Assembly (NCBI RefSeq): GCF_021272385.1 | Contig: NZ_JAJSDZ010000010.1 | Coordinates: 62,001-126,000, forward strand | Length of the DNA: 64,000 nucleotides | Source: Vibrio salinus | GTDB lineage: Bacteria; Pseudomonadota; Gammaproteobacteria; Enterobacterales; Vibrionaceae | Direction: 5' to 3' | Shown here: positions 54,286 to 63,606 of the stretch, piece by piece | Numbering within the stretch: the first letter of the stretch is position 1 | How the letters are laid out: the number at the start of each line of letters is the position of its first letter | Notes under the pieces: model-generated | What the model saw: only the letters and a program-made list of their open reading frames with translations | Told to the model about the DNA's origin: nothing | The model's database searches: none | Translations under genes and position numbers: made by a program

Positions 54286-55443
54286 ATGAACACACAATCC
54301 ATTCCACAGTATGATGTCATCGTTGTTGGTGGCGGCTTCATGGGAGCATCCAGTGCCTTTTTTATGGCCAGACGGGGACTCCGGGTTCTGTTGCTGGAAA
54401 GAGACAAAATCGGCCAGTACGCCAGTGGCGTCAACTTTGGCAATGTCCGCCGTCAGGGACGTCACCTGAAACAACTCGATCTGGCTAACCGTTCCCGTCG
54501 TTTATGGGATCGTCTTCCGAAACTGATTGACGATGATCTGGAATTTATCCCAAGCGGGCACATGAGAATCTGTTATCATGAATCGCAAATTGAAGCATTG
54601 GAAACCTATGCTCAGGCTCCGGAAGCAAAAGAACTTGGGCTGGAAATTCTCAGCGGTGATACACTTCGCCGGCGTTTCCCCTATCTCGGGCCGGAAGTTG
54701 TTGCCGGTTCTTATGCGCCATTCGACGGACATGCCAACCCAAGACTGGCTGCTCCGGCATTCGCACGGGCCGCTAAACGAGAGGGGGCAACGGTTCTGGA
54801 ACATGTCGAAGTCAAATCTATCCAAAAAATCCCATCCGGCTTTAGTGTTTTCACGAAAGAAGGCGTAGAGTTTCGCTCGGAACAATTACTTATCACTGCC
54901 GGAGCCTGGGGCGAAAGATTATCAAACCAGATGGGCGAACCTGTCCCTCTCTATACCAGAGGCCCGCAGATGAGTGTCACGGAGCCGCTACCTTACCGCT
55001 TTAAAACAGTGATTGGTGTTTACTCGTCAATTGAAGAAGAAATTCTGTATTTTCGTCAGATTCCAAGAGGGAACATCATTATAGGAGGCTGTCACCGGTC
55101 TTTACCGGATATGGAAAACAGAACCGCAAAATTTGAGCCCAAAGCCTTAATCTACCAAATGCAACAAATGGCCAGAGTGGTACCACAAATAAGCAATATC
55201 AATGTCATCCGCAGCTGGAGTGGTATTGAAAGTTATTTACCGGACTCATTGCCGATTATGGGAACCAGTTCAACGACTGAAGGTTTGTACTACGCTTTCG
55301 GTTTTTGTGGTCACGGATTCCAGTTAGGGCCAGGTGTGGGTGATGTGATGGCGGAATTGATCGCCACGGGTTCAACAACGACTCATATCGAACCGTTCAG
55401 TATTGAACGGTTCACTCATCAATCTTTAAAAAGAAGTGCCTGA
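54286..55443 (+). CDS. FAD-dependent amino-acid/opine dehydrogenase catalytic subunit (HcnC/OoxB-like)
   Basis: 385 residues. FAD Rossmann motif YDVIVVGGGFMGASSAFF (about 9-26), VNFGNVRRQGR, and a C-terminal GFCGHGFQLGPGVGD. This DadA-type subunit would abstract hydride from the C-N bond of the substrate, giving an imine that hydrolyses. I chose ATG 54286 (AAAGGA ahead) over an in-frame ATG at 54250 inside the upstream gene. The stop overlaps the ArgE-like start (TGATG). Confidence 0.9.
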   Translation: MNTQSIPQYDVIVVGGGFMGASSAFFMARRGLRVLLLERDKIGQYASGVNFGNVRRQGRHLKQLDLANRSRRLWDRLPKLIDDDLEFIPSGHMRICYHESQIEALETYAQAPEAKELGLEILSGDTLRRRFPYLGPEVVAGSYAPFDGHANPRLAAPAFARAAKREGATVLEHVEVKSIQKIPSGFSVFTKEGVEFRSEQLLITAGAWGERLSNQMGEPVPLYTRGPQMSVTEPLPYRFKTVIGVYSSIEEEILYFRQIPRGNIIIGGCHRSLPDMENRTAKFEPKALIYQMQQMARVVPQISNINVIRSWSGIESYLPDSLPIMGTSSTTEGLYYAFGFCGHGFQLGPGVGDVMAELIATGSTTTHIEPFSIERFTHQSLKRSA

Positions 55444-56615
55444 TGGAAACAAAAGAACTACTGAAAGAACTCATTTCTTACGCAACCGTCTCATCAGAGT
55501 CTAATTTAGACCTGATTCATTTTATCCGCCACCTGTTGGCAGAAAAAGGCATTACGTCAGAAATCGTGTTTAATGAAGATAAAACAAAAGCAGCGATGTT
55601 TGCTTCTGTCGGGCCGGTTGATAAGCCCGGAATTCTTCTTTCCGGACATTCAGACGTGGTTCCGGTTCAGGGGCAGCCTTGGACAACAGAGCCTTTCACC
55701 GGCACAGAAAAAGATAACCGAATATATGGCCGGGGAAGTTGTGATATGAAAGGGTTTATTGCCAGTGCATTAAACACCCTGCTCACTTTTGCTGACCAGC
55801 CACTGACCCGCCCGGTTTACATCGCGATCAGTTTCGATGAAGAGCTGGGATGTCTGGGAGTGAAAGATCTGTTATTACAACTGAAACAGCTTCATGTTGA
55901 ACCCTATCTGTGTATTGTAGGCGAACCCACCAGCATGAACATAGCAACCGGTCATAAAGGCAAAACCGCCTACCGCACTCACTGCCACGGCGATGAAGGG
56001 CATTCATCACAGGCACCGCTTCATACCAATGCCATCTATCTTGCCTGTGACGTCATTGCACAACTACGGGCGCTGCAAACCCAACTGATCGAAAGCGGCT
56101 CCAGAGACAATGACTATAACATTCCATATTCAACGGTTCATGTCGGAACCATCAATGGTGGCAGGGCATTAAATATCGTACCCGGCCACAGTCAGTTTGA
56201 ATTTGAAATACGGCATCTGCCGGGCGACGATATTAAATCCTCTCTTAATGCCATTTTTGATCAGGCTAAAACTCTGGTTCATCAGGCTCAAACGGACAAT
56301 CCTGATTCCAAAGCCGGGATCGAGTTTGAATGTTTAACTGACTATCCGGGACTTGATACCACCCCGGAACATCCTGCCGTACAAACCCTTTCCGCACTCT
56401 CGGAACAAAGTCAGATACTGAAAGTAGCATTTGGCACAGAGGGCGGCTTATTTTCCAGTTATTTAGACGCACCGGTCGTCGTGTGCGGCCCGGGTTCCAT
56501 CGATCAGGCGCACAAGCCGGATGAATACGTCTCTCTTTCTCAACTACAACAGTGCGATGACTTACTGAGTAAGCTCGTTCAGGAAACATGTTTTCAACGG
56601 AGTGAACATGATTAA
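55443..56615 (+). CDS. M20 metallohydrolase, acetylornithine deacetylase (ArgE)-like
   Basis: 390 residues. Removes an acyl group from an amino acid. Metal ligands: His in LLSGHSDVVPV (about 80), Asp in GRGSCDMKG (about 103), Glu pair in SFDEELGCLG (about 137), His near the end in IDQAHKPDEY. N-acetylornithine, N-acylated amino acids or a succinyl form are possible. Its presence in a catabolic operon rather than with arg genes argues for catabolic use. TGATG overlap with the catalytic subunit. Confidence 0.9.
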   Translation: METKELLKELISYATVSSESNLDLIHFIRHLLAEKGITSEIVFNEDKTKAAMFASVGPVDKPGILLSGHSDVVPVQGQPWTTEPFTGTEKDNRIYGRGSCDMKGFIASALNTLLTFADQPLTRPVYIAISFDEELGCLGVKDLLLQLKQLHVEPYLCIVGEPTSMNIATGHKGKTAYRTHCHGDEGHSSQAPLHTNAIYLACDVIAQLRALQTQLIESGSRDNDYNIPYSTVHVGTINGGRALNIVPGHSQFEFEIRHLPGDDIKSSLNAIFDQAKTLVHQAQTDNPDSKAGIEFECLTDYPGLDTTPEHPAVQTLSALSEQSQILKVAFGTEGGLFSSYLDAPVVVCGPGSIDQAHKPDEYVSLSQLQQCDDLLSKLVQETCFQRSEHD

Positions 56616-58077
56616 CGAATCTATTTTAAACCAATTAAACAACCCGGCATTATTAACCGATAAAACCTATATCAATGGTCACTGGTACCAATCTAATGAC
56701 GGAAAAACGATCAAAGTCACTAACCCTTCCAATCAGGAGGTGATTGCTACGGTTCCCGACTTATCCGATGACCAGATAGTCTCTTCAATTGAACTGGCTG
56801 AATCCGCCTGGAAAAGTTTTAAGAAAACCTCTGCATCAGAACGGGCTGCCATGCTGATGAACTGGTACCGGTTAATGATGGAAAATCAGGATGACTTAGG
56901 TCTGATCATGACTCTGGAACAAGGGAAGCCTTTACCGGAAGCAAAAGGCGAAATTGCCTACGCAGCCAGTTTTATAAAATGGTTTGCTGAAGAAGCAAGA
57001 CGCGTTCACGGTGAAACCCATCAAAACCCATCAACCGACCGACGGGTAATGACCATTAAACAACCTGTTGGTGTCTGCGCTGCGATCACGCCCTGGAACT
57101 TTCCGGCCGCAATGATCACCCGTAAATGTGCGCCCGCCATTGCCGCCGGCTGCTCCATTATCGTAAAACCGGCTGATCTGACGCCTCTGACTGCCCTCGC
57201 GCTTGGTGTTCTGGCCGAACAGGCAGGAATTCCTGCCGGTGTATTTAATGTGATCACCGGTGACGCCGCCAGAATCGGAGAACAACTGACCGCCAGCCCG
57301 GTTGTCAGAAAAATCACCTTTACCGGCTCAACACGGGTAGGAAGTCTGTTAATGGCTCAAAGCGCGCCGACAGTCAAACGATTAAGTCTGGAACTTGGCG
57401 GCAACGCGCCGTTTATCGTTTTTGATGATGCCGATATTCCGCAGGCAATCGAAGGCGTAATGGCAAGTAAATTCCGTAATGCCGGACAGACCTGTGTCTG
57501 TGCAAACCGGATTCTGGTTCATGATGCAATATACGAAACATTCACAAAAGCACTGACCGATGCGGTATCCGGCCTGAAGATGGGAGACGGGCTGAAAGAA
57601 GGCGTCACCATCGGCCCGTTAATCAATATAGCAGCTGTCGAAAAAGTCAAACGTCATATTGATGATGCCACTGATAAAGGCGCAAAAATCGTTCATGGTA
57701 AAGTACCTGATACGACAAGTCAGTTTGTTATGCCAACCATCCTGACGGATGTCACAACCGATATGCTGGTTGCTAAGGAAGAAACTTTCGGTCCTTTAGC
57801 TCCGTTATTCCGGTTTAGTTCTGACGACGAAGCCATTCAAATCGCCAACAGTACCCCATACGGACTGGGCGCCTACTATTACACTCAGAATCTGAAACGG
57901 GCCTGGCACGTCGGCGAAGCACTTGAATTTGGAATGGTCGGTTTAAACTCCGGTGTCATATCAATGGACAGTGCCCCGTTCGGCGGAATTAAGCTGTCCG
58001 GACTGGGACGGGAAGGATCCAATCTGGGTATTGAAGAATATCTGGAATTGAAGTCCTGGCACATCGGCGGCCTCTGA
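56608..58077 (+). CDS. Succinate-semialdehyde dehydrogenase-like ALDH
   Basis: 489 residues. NAD(P)-dependent oxidation of succinate semialdehyde or a similar semialdehyde. Glu in LELGGNAPFI (about 256), Cys in GQTCVCANRI (about 290), and the PWNFPAAM motif near 155. GabD-like throughout. I chose ATG 56608 (GGAG 5 bases ahead); GTG 56602 is also open. Overlaps the ArgE-like stop by 8 bases. Confidence 0.9.
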   Translation: MINESILNQLNNPALLTDKTYINGHWYQSNDGKTIKVTNPSNQEVIATVPDLSDDQIVSSIELAESAWKSFKKTSASERAAMLMNWYRLMMENQDDLGLIMTLEQGKPLPEAKGEIAYAASFIKWFAEEARRVHGETHQNPSTDRRVMTIKQPVGVCAAITPWNFPAAMITRKCAPAIAAGCSIIVKPADLTPLTALALGVLAEQAGIPAGVFNVITGDAARIGEQLTASPVVRKITFTGSTRVGSLLMAQSAPTVKRLSLELGGNAPFIVFDDADIPQAIEGVMASKFRNAGQTCVCANRILVHDAIYETFTKALTDAVSGLKMGDGLKEGVTIGPLINIAAVEKVKRHIDDATDKGAKIVHGKVPDTTSQFVMPTILTDVTTDMLVAKEETFGPLAPLFRFSSDDEAIQIANSTPYGLGAYYYTQNLKRAWHVGEALEFGMVGLNSGVISMDSAPFGGIKLSGLGREGSNLGIEEYLELKSWHIGGL

Positions 58078-58100
58078 TACCGCCTCAACCTGTTGCGGAA

Positions 58101-59036
58101 TCAATATCCCCGGTTCCGCAATACCAGACCTGCTGGCTTTTCCCCGTTACACCAGGCTCGTAAGCTTTTTATAAACGACTCAAACCCCGATTCAGGTCTT
58201 GTAACACCGGCAATATGTGGTGTTATTGTAATATCCGGATGGCTCCAGAGGGGATCATTATCCGCCAGCGGTTCCTGACCGAACACATCCAAAATGGCAT
58301 ACCGCAGGTGATGTCTGTCTAACGCATTAATAAGATCCTCAGAAACCAGATGCTCACCACGACCGATATTAATAACAGAGCTTCCTTCCGGTAACATGTC
58401 AAACAGTGATGTATTTAAAATGCCACGGGTGGAATCCGTCAGAGGCAACACACAAATTAACACATTCAAAGACGCTAAAAAATCATCCGGAGTCGCTTCG
58501 TTATAACACGAGACACCCTCGATAGTGTGCATTGAACGAGACCAGCCAGACAATTTAAAGTGAAAAGGTTTTAACCGCTCAATAATTTTCAGCCCCTGTT
58601 GACCGAGCCCCATAATGCCGACATGATATTCCTTTGCCAAAGGAACGTTAAACGGCAACCATTGCTTTACTTTCTGATTTTTCTGGCAGCCGGGCATATC
58701 CCTATAGATCATTAACGCAGACATCACTGCATATTCAGCCAACTGATCAGATAAATCCTCGTCGATCATTCTTACGATATCCACCCGTTCAGGAATGACC
58801 GCAAAATCTATCTGATCAATACCTGCAGAGACCGTAAAAATGGCCTTTAAGTTTGGTAATTTTTCCAATAGATCCGACGATACTTTCCATACAACCAGTA
58901 CATCCACACTATCTAAATCAACCGGTTCAGGCCAGACATAAAACCGGACATCCGGATAGTATTTTCCAATTTTTTCCTGCCAGAACTGTCCTCTGCTGAT
59001 TTCCGAGTCATATAAAACGGTTACAGGCTTATCCAT
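58101..59036 (-). CDS. D-2-hydroxyacid dehydrogenase (GhrA-like)
   Basis: 311 residues. NAD(P)-dependent reduction of glyoxylate or hydroxypyruvate-type acids. NAD motif GLGQQG (about 145), catalytic Arg in NIGRGEHL (about 228), Glu in FGQEPLAD (about 257) and His in TPHIAGVT (about 275). Runs against the operon, convergent with the SSADH gene and divergent from gabT. It could reduce a 2-oxoacid released by the opine-type dehydrogenase. Confidence 0.88.
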   Translation of the reverse strand: MDKPVTVLYDSEISRGQFWQEKIGKYYPDVRFYVWPEPVDLDSVDVLVVWKVSSDLLEKLPNLKAIFTVSAGIDQIDFAVIPERVDIVRMIDEDLSDQLAEYAVMSALMIYRDMPGCQKNQKVKQWLPFNVPLAKEYHVGIMGLGQQGLKIIERLKPFHFKLSGWSRSMHTIEGVSCYNEATPDDFLASLNVLICVLPLTDSTRGILNTSLFDMLPEGSSVINIGRGEHLVSEDLINALDRHHLRYAILDVFGQEPLADNDPLWSHPDITITPHIAGVTRPESGFESFIKSLRAWCNGEKPAGLVLRNRGY

Positions 59037-59324
59037 ACTCTGCTCCCTTCTCCCCTGTCAGTTTTTATTATCATCTTGCTTATGCAGAAATGATATTTTT
59101 GTTCAAACCTGCCATAGAAAGCCCACTCAAAAAAGAAATCATTCAGCACATTTTCTCTGAATCCAAGATTGAAACAGCATTGTCTGCCATCACCACAAAA
59201 CCTGCTGTTTGCTGCATCAAAAACAGTCAAATATGGAGGTAATTGCCTTTAATTTGGCCTCGAAAACTGATTAAAAATGTTACTTTTTTTACAGGAATTT
59301 CGATTACTACGGAAAGGTAACATC

Positions 59325-60620
59325 ATGAATACAAATAACAGCCGTTCTCAGCTTCTGTTAAACGAAAAGGAACAGCATGTTCCCAGAGGTCTTATTAATG
59401 CTCATCCGGTCGCTTTAGAAAAAGCATCCGGAGCGGAACTGTGGGACGTCGATGGTAACCGCTATCTTGATTTTGTCGGTGGCATCGGTGTTCTAAATAT
59501 CGGACACAATCACCCCAATGTCACCAATGCCGTCATTGAACAACTGGCCAAAGTCTCGCATCCATGCGCTCAGGTAACGGTCTATGAACCCTACATCGAT
59601 GTTGCCCAAAAGCTCAATCAACTGGTAGGAAAAGGCGAGCATTACAAAACCGTACTGTTATCATCCGGAGCAGAAGCCGTTGAAAATGCCGTTAAGATTG
59701 CCCGCGGATACACCAACCGTCCTGCCGTCATTTCATTTAAAGGTGGATTTCACGGCAGAACGCTTCTGGGCAGTACCTTAACCGGGATGAGCTCTCCCTA
59801 TAAACAGAATTTCGGACCTATGGCCGGGGAAATTTATCATGCGACCTACCCGAATGAATTCAGAAATATAACCGTTGAAGATGCCTTAGCGTCAATTGAA
59901 GACATTTTCGCCTGCGAGGTCACACCAGACCGGGTTGCCGCCATCATTGTTGAATCCGTACAGGGAGACGGTGGTTTTCTGGCTGCACCGGATTCTTTCC
60001 TGAAAGCACTTCGTGAATTGACAGCCCGCCACGGCATTGTCCTTATTATGGACGAAATTCAGGCCGGGTTCGGACGTACCGGAAAAATGTTTGGCTACGA
60101 ACATTCCGGTATTCAACCCGATCTGGTTACCACCGCAAAAAGTCTGGCTGGCGGATTCCCGCTTTCCGCCGTTGTCGGTAAAGCAGAGATCATGGACGGT
60201 CCGCTTCCGGGTGGTCTGGGAGGCACTTATGGCGGAAATGCCATCGCCTGCGCAGCAGCTTCTGCTGTTATTGATCTCTACATGAAAGACGACTCATTAT
60301 TGTCGTTAGCCCGCCAGAGAGGACACTTTTTTGCAGAGGGACTTCGTGTTCTGAAAAACCGGTTCTCAAATATTGCCGATGTAAGAGGATTGGGATTCAT
60401 GCTGGCGGCCGAAATTGTCTCTGAAAACGACATCGCCGATGAAAATGCCCGGCTTACTCAGGCCCTCATTGACGAATGCCGGAATCAGGGACTGCTGGTT
60501 ATCAAATGCGGTACCCAAAGGAACGTCATCCGTTTTCTGCCACCGGTTAATATTCCGGAAACATTATTAACCGAAGCACTGGGCATGTTTGATAAGGCCT
60601 GCCAAAAAGTATTTGCATAA
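59325..60620 (+). CDS. 4-aminobutyrate aminotransferase (GabT)-like
   Basis: 431 residues. PLP enzyme that moves the amino group of GABA (or 5-aminovalerate, beta-alanine and similar) to 2-oxoglutarate. Conserved segments: GGIGVLNIGHNHP, LSSGAEAVENAVKIAR, MDEIQAGFGRTGKMF and the PLP Lys in TTAKSLAGGFPLSAVVG (about 268). I chose ATG 59325, preceded by GGAAAGG; the upstream ATG at 59277 adds 16 residues without a site. Confidence 0.9.
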   Translation: MNTNNSRSQLLLNEKEQHVPRGLINAHPVALEKASGAELWDVDGNRYLDFVGGIGVLNIGHNHPNVTNAVIEQLAKVSHPCAQVTVYEPYIDVAQKLNQLVGKGEHYKTVLLSSGAEAVENAVKIARGYTNRPAVISFKGGFHGRTLLGSTLTGMSSPYKQNFGPMAGEIYHATYPNEFRNITVEDALASIEDIFACEVTPDRVAAIIVESVQGDGGFLAAPDSFLKALRELTARHGIVLIMDEIQAGFGRTGKMFGYEHSGIQPDLVTTAKSLAGGFPLSAVVGKAEIMDGPLPGGLGGTYGGNAIACAAASAVIDLYMKDDSLLSLARQRGHFFAEGLRVLKNRFSNIADVRGLGFMLAAEIVSENDIADENARLTQALIDECRNQGLLVIKCGTQRNVIRFLPPVNIPETLLTEALGMFDKACQKVFA

Positions 60621-60629
60621 GGAAATCAC

Positions 60630-60651
60630 TGGTCCTGTTATTGCAGGACCA
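60630..60651 (+). other. Intercistronic hairpin after gabT
   Basis: TGGTCCTG, 6-base loop, CAGGACCA, without a T run; probably an mRNA-stabilising or attenuating stem, like the one after the binding-protein gene. Confidence 0.6.
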
Positions 60652-60704
60652 ATAATAGTGCAGGATGTGTATTTTTTAGTGCACAAATACAGAAGGACCT
60701 ACTC

Positions 60705-61364
60705 ATGGATATCACCAATTTTAAGACAATTATTATTGAATGTGACGGTATTTTAATTAATCACTATCAGGGAATTCTCAATAAAATTTACGAATTACAG
60801 CAGAATCTGCCGCAGAATATCCCCTTTAAAAAATCCCTGATCCGGGACTATATGGAACACTACCATAATAAATCCGATTCTCTGACAGACAATGGTTTTT
60901 GCGCTTTGCATTGCTTTACTTTTCAGGCATTAATGGAACAAAATCAGATTTCATTCAACTGGAAAAGAACGTTTCAGTTCGGCCGGGCAATGAAACACTG
61001 GCCTTTGTATGAAGATGCCTATGGTGCACTCCATTATCTGAAGAAATTTTTTAAAATTTTAATCCGCTGCGACCGAGAACCGGAAGATATTCCATATATA
61101 ATCAATGATTTAGATATTCAATCTAATGATTTAATTATCCGAAATGATAAAGAAGACGGATTAATTGATGAGCTGAAATTCCGGGAAATCGATGTGTCTT
61201 CCTGTCTGCTGATTACCACACCGGATATTGCAAAAACAAACCCGTTTCCGAACACGAAAATTATTCACCGGAATCAGTTTAAACAAAACTCCGATTCCCA
61301 TGGTGATACGCTGGCCAGTCTGGTTGTCGAGCACCAGAACGCCATCAGAAATTCATGGCACTAA
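60705..61364 (+). CDS. Degenerate HAD-like protein
   Basis: 219 residues. The start IIIECDGILI lines up with TFDCYGTL of the HAD gene at 45165, but the nucleophile Asp is Glu and other motif residues are weak. The cap-like helical region is present (about 50-100). It may be a non-catalytic homologue or regulator. It lies 84 bases after gabT and ahead of the Lrp gene on the same strand. Confidence 0.6.
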   Translation: MDITNFKTIIIECDGILINHYQGILNKIYELQQNLPQNIPFKKSLIRDYMEHYHNKSDSLTDNGFCALHCFTFQALMEQNQISFNWKRTFQFGRAMKHWPLYEDAYGALHYLKKFFKILIRCDREPEDIPYIINDLDIQSNDLIIRNDKEDGLIDELKFREIDVSSCLLITTPDIAKTNPFPNTKIIHRNQFKQNSDSHGDTLASLVVEHQNAIRNSWH

Positions 61365-61419
61365 TTATGCTTTTATTCCATACCTAGTCCACAAAAATAA
61401 TATATTAAGGATGATAGTT

Positions 61420-61908
61420 ATGGATTCAGATTTAAAGCTCGATCGCATAGATATAAATATATTAACTCAGCTACAGAAAAACGGACGAATGACAAATGTC
61501 AAACTGGCTGACGCTGTGGGACTGTCGGCAAGTCCATGCTTACAAAGAGTAAAAAGACTGGAACGATGCGGGTTCATTCATAATTATAAAGCCTTTCTCA
61601 ATCTGGCTAAGATCACCGAATACGTTAATGTCTACACGGAAGTTTACATTAACGGTCACAAGCGTGAGGACTTCATTAAGTTCGAAACAGCGATGAAGAA
61701 AGTAGAAGAAGTCATGGAATGCCACCTTATCAGCGGCGGATACGACTATCTGGTTCGCTTTGTAACCCGAAATATCGCTCATTATCAGGAAGTCATTGAA
61801 AATCTAGTCGACAACAACATCGGCATTTCAAAGTATTTCAGTTATATCGTTATAAAATCCCCGGTAATAAAAGAAGATATGCCTATTCAGAACCTTCTAA
61901 AATACTGA
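61420..61908 (+). CDS. Lrp/AsnC-family regulator of the catabolic locus
   Basis: 162 residues. Winged HTH (MTNVKLADAVGLSASPCLQ, about 25-44) and a C-terminal RAM effector-binding domain (about 70-150). Regulators of this family sense amino acids and often control adjacent catabolic genes. I chose ATG 61420 (AAGG 9 bases ahead); an ATG three codons earlier (61411) is too near the ribosome site. Convergent with argO across a hairpin. Confidence 0.85.
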   Translation: MDSDLKLDRIDINILTQLQKNGRMTNVKLADAVGLSASPCLQRVKRLERCGFIHNYKAFLNLAKITEYVNVYTEVYINGHKREDFIKFETAMKKVEEVMECHLISGGYDYLVRFVTRNIAHYQEVIENLVDNNIGISKYFSYIVIKSPVIKEDMPIQNLLKY

Positions 61909-61919
61909 TCAGAACAAAC

Positions 61920-61941
61920 CGGGCCTGAAACGAAAGGCCCG
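61920..61941. terminator. Hairpin between the Lrp gene and argO
   Basis: CGGGCCT, 8-base loop, AGGCCCG between convergent genes; probable shared terminator without a T run. Confidence 0.55.
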
Positions 61942-61958
61942 ATCATCGTTCATTGGCT

Positions 61959-62576
61959 CTAATTCACCGGTATAAGCAGTAAAGAAAGGCAGAAATAGCC
62001 CATCAGCAATGCGATCAACACATCAAGAAGACGCCACGCTTTTTCACTACGAAACAAAGGCAGTAGTATTTTTGCTCCGTATGAGATGGAGATAAACCAG
62101 ACGACACTGGCCAGCATCGCTCCAACCCCAAACTGCCATTTTCCGGTTCCTTCATAATGCAGAGACAAACTGCCCAGCATAAACACTGTATCGAGATAAA
62201 CATGAGGATTAAGCCAGGTATACCCCAGACTGGTTAATAATATTTGTCTGCGGGAATGATGACGGTCAGACGAAGGGTTCAGAACTCCCTGACTACTCCA
62301 GGCCCGCCGGGCTGCCACTACGGCATTCATGCCAAGGAAAAGCGCACCGGCATAACGGACAAATTCAATGATTCCGGGAAAGTGACTGACGATAAACCCC
62401 AGACCGGAAATACCAGCCAGTATCAGTAGCACATCACTCAGAATACATACCGAGGCAACCACACCGGTGTGACTGCGCATCAGCCCCTGCCGGAGAACAA
62501 ACGCATTCTGAGACCCGATACACACAATCAGGCCGGCTCCGGTGGTAAACCCGGTCACAATAGAAGAAGCAAGCAT
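61959..62576 (-). CDS. argO: LysE/ArgO-family amino-acid exporter
   Basis: 205 residues, about six spans. Exports basic amino acids such as arginine. The N-terminus carries the LysE-type motif GLIVCIGSQNAFVLRQGLMR (about 15-34). Divergent from the argP-like gene, the standard arrangement in which ArgP activates argO. Confidence 0.88.
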   Translation of the reverse strand: MLASSIVTGFTTGAGLIVCIGSQNAFVLRQGLMRSHTGVVASVCILSDVLLILAGISGLGFIVSHFPGIIEFVRYAGALFLGMNAVVAARRAWSSQGVLNPSSDRHHSRRQILLTSLGYTWLNPHVYLDTVFMLGSLSLHYEGTGKWQFGVGAMLASVVWFISISYGAKILLPLFRSEKAWRLLDVLIALLMGYFCLSLLLIPVN

Positions 62577-62697
62577 AAGAAACCCTTTGATTATTTACAT
62601 CATTTAAACTACCTGAGCGGTATTATGCGGGTATTTTTATAATTAGAAAATTGATATAAACTTAATGTAATTAAGATTTTCTAAACTGGATATTCTG

Positions 62698-63606
62698 ATG
62701 AGTTTGCTGTCACCCCAGGTCGCCGCCTTTATTGCCGTCATTGAAGAGGAAAGTTTTGAAGGTGCCGCAAAACGGTTGTCCGTCACACCTTCTGCCATAT
62801 CACAAAGAATCAAAACACTGGAAGACCGGATAGGACAGCTTCTGGTTATCCGCCAGTCCCCCTGCCAGCCGACCCCGGCCGGAGAGCGGCTTTTAAGCCG
62901 GGTCAAACCCATGTCTCTTCTGGAAGCAGAAGTGCTGGCAGATTTTATCCCGGAGCAAGACAACTTGCCCCGCTCTCATCCACTGCCGATCGCGGTAAAT
63001 GAAGACTCCCTTTCGACCTGGTTAATCACCGCACTGGCGGAGTTAAACCAGCACTATGGGAATCGGTTTGATATCCGCATCGATGATCAGGAGTACACAT
63101 TAGATCATCTAAAAAACGGCTCGGTAATTGGCGCCATCACGTCGGAAAAAACACCACTGCAAGGCTGCACGGTTCACACTCTGGGGAAAATGCGCTATTG
63201 CGCTATCGCCTCTCCCCGCTTTGCCGAGCACTATTTTAAGCAGGGATTGACGGCAGCGGCCTTTCAGCAGGCTCCGGTTCTTATCTATAACCGGAAGGAT
63301 CCCCTGCAAATGCGATTTATGAAAGCCATCACAAACAAAAGTATCACACCGGCCAACATTCAGTACCTGCCCAGTTCCGGTGGTTTAGTCGATGCCGCCG
63401 CACAACATATGGGCTGGACAATGGCGGCGGAAGGTCTGTTGGATAATGCCGTCCGGGAAGGGAAAGTGGTTAACCTTGCCCCGGATACGTGGCTTGAAGA
63501 ACCGCTGTACTGGCAACATGCCGCTGTACGTTCCAAAATTCTTTCTCAGATCACTCAGGTATTTTATTCGGCTTCATATTCTGAACTACAACATTCAGAC
63601 GGGTGA
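62698..63606 (+). CDS. argP: LysR-family regulator ArgP (IciA)-like
   Basis: 302 residues. HTH AAFIAVIEEESFEGAAKRLS, then TPSAISQRIKTLEDRIGQLL, and a C-terminal periplasmic-binding-like effector domain. Activates argO in response to arginine and responds to lysine in E. coli. Its stop overlaps the tail of the ABC ATPase on the other strand by 12 bases. Confidence 0.88.
   Translation: MSLLSPQVAAFIAVIEEESFEGAAKRLSVTPSAISQRIKTLEDRIGQLLVIRQSPCQPTPAGERLLSRVKPMSLLEAEVLADFIPEQDNLPRSHPLPIAVNEDSLSTWLITALAELNQHYGNRFDIRIDDQEYTLDHLKNGSVIGAITSEKTPLQGCTVHTLGKMRYCAIASPRFAEHYFKQGLTAAAFQQAPVLIYNRKDPLQMRFMKAITNKSITPANIQYLPSSGGLVDAAAQHMGWTMAAEGLLDNAVREGKVVNLAPDTWLEEPLYWQHAAVRSKILSQITQVFYSASYSELQHSDG

Noticed and set aside
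52579..55443. Hydrogen cyanide synthase (hcnABC)
   Set aside because: The three-subunit layout and sizes fit, but the same layout is used by opine, proline and D-amino-acid dehydrogenases. The setting with an importer, deacylase, GabT and SSADH is catabolic, so I do not call HCN synthesis.
52579..55443. Hydroxyproline catabolism (lhp) cluster
   Set aside because: The dehydrogenase subunits look similar, but no 4-hydroxyproline epimerase and no pyrroline-carboxylate deaminase gene is present.
52579..61908. Ectoine degradation (doe/eut) locus
   Set aside because: An Lrp regulator, an aminotransferase and an ALDH are shared, but there is no ectoine hydrolase (DoeA) and the deacylase is M20-type, not the AstE-like DoeB.
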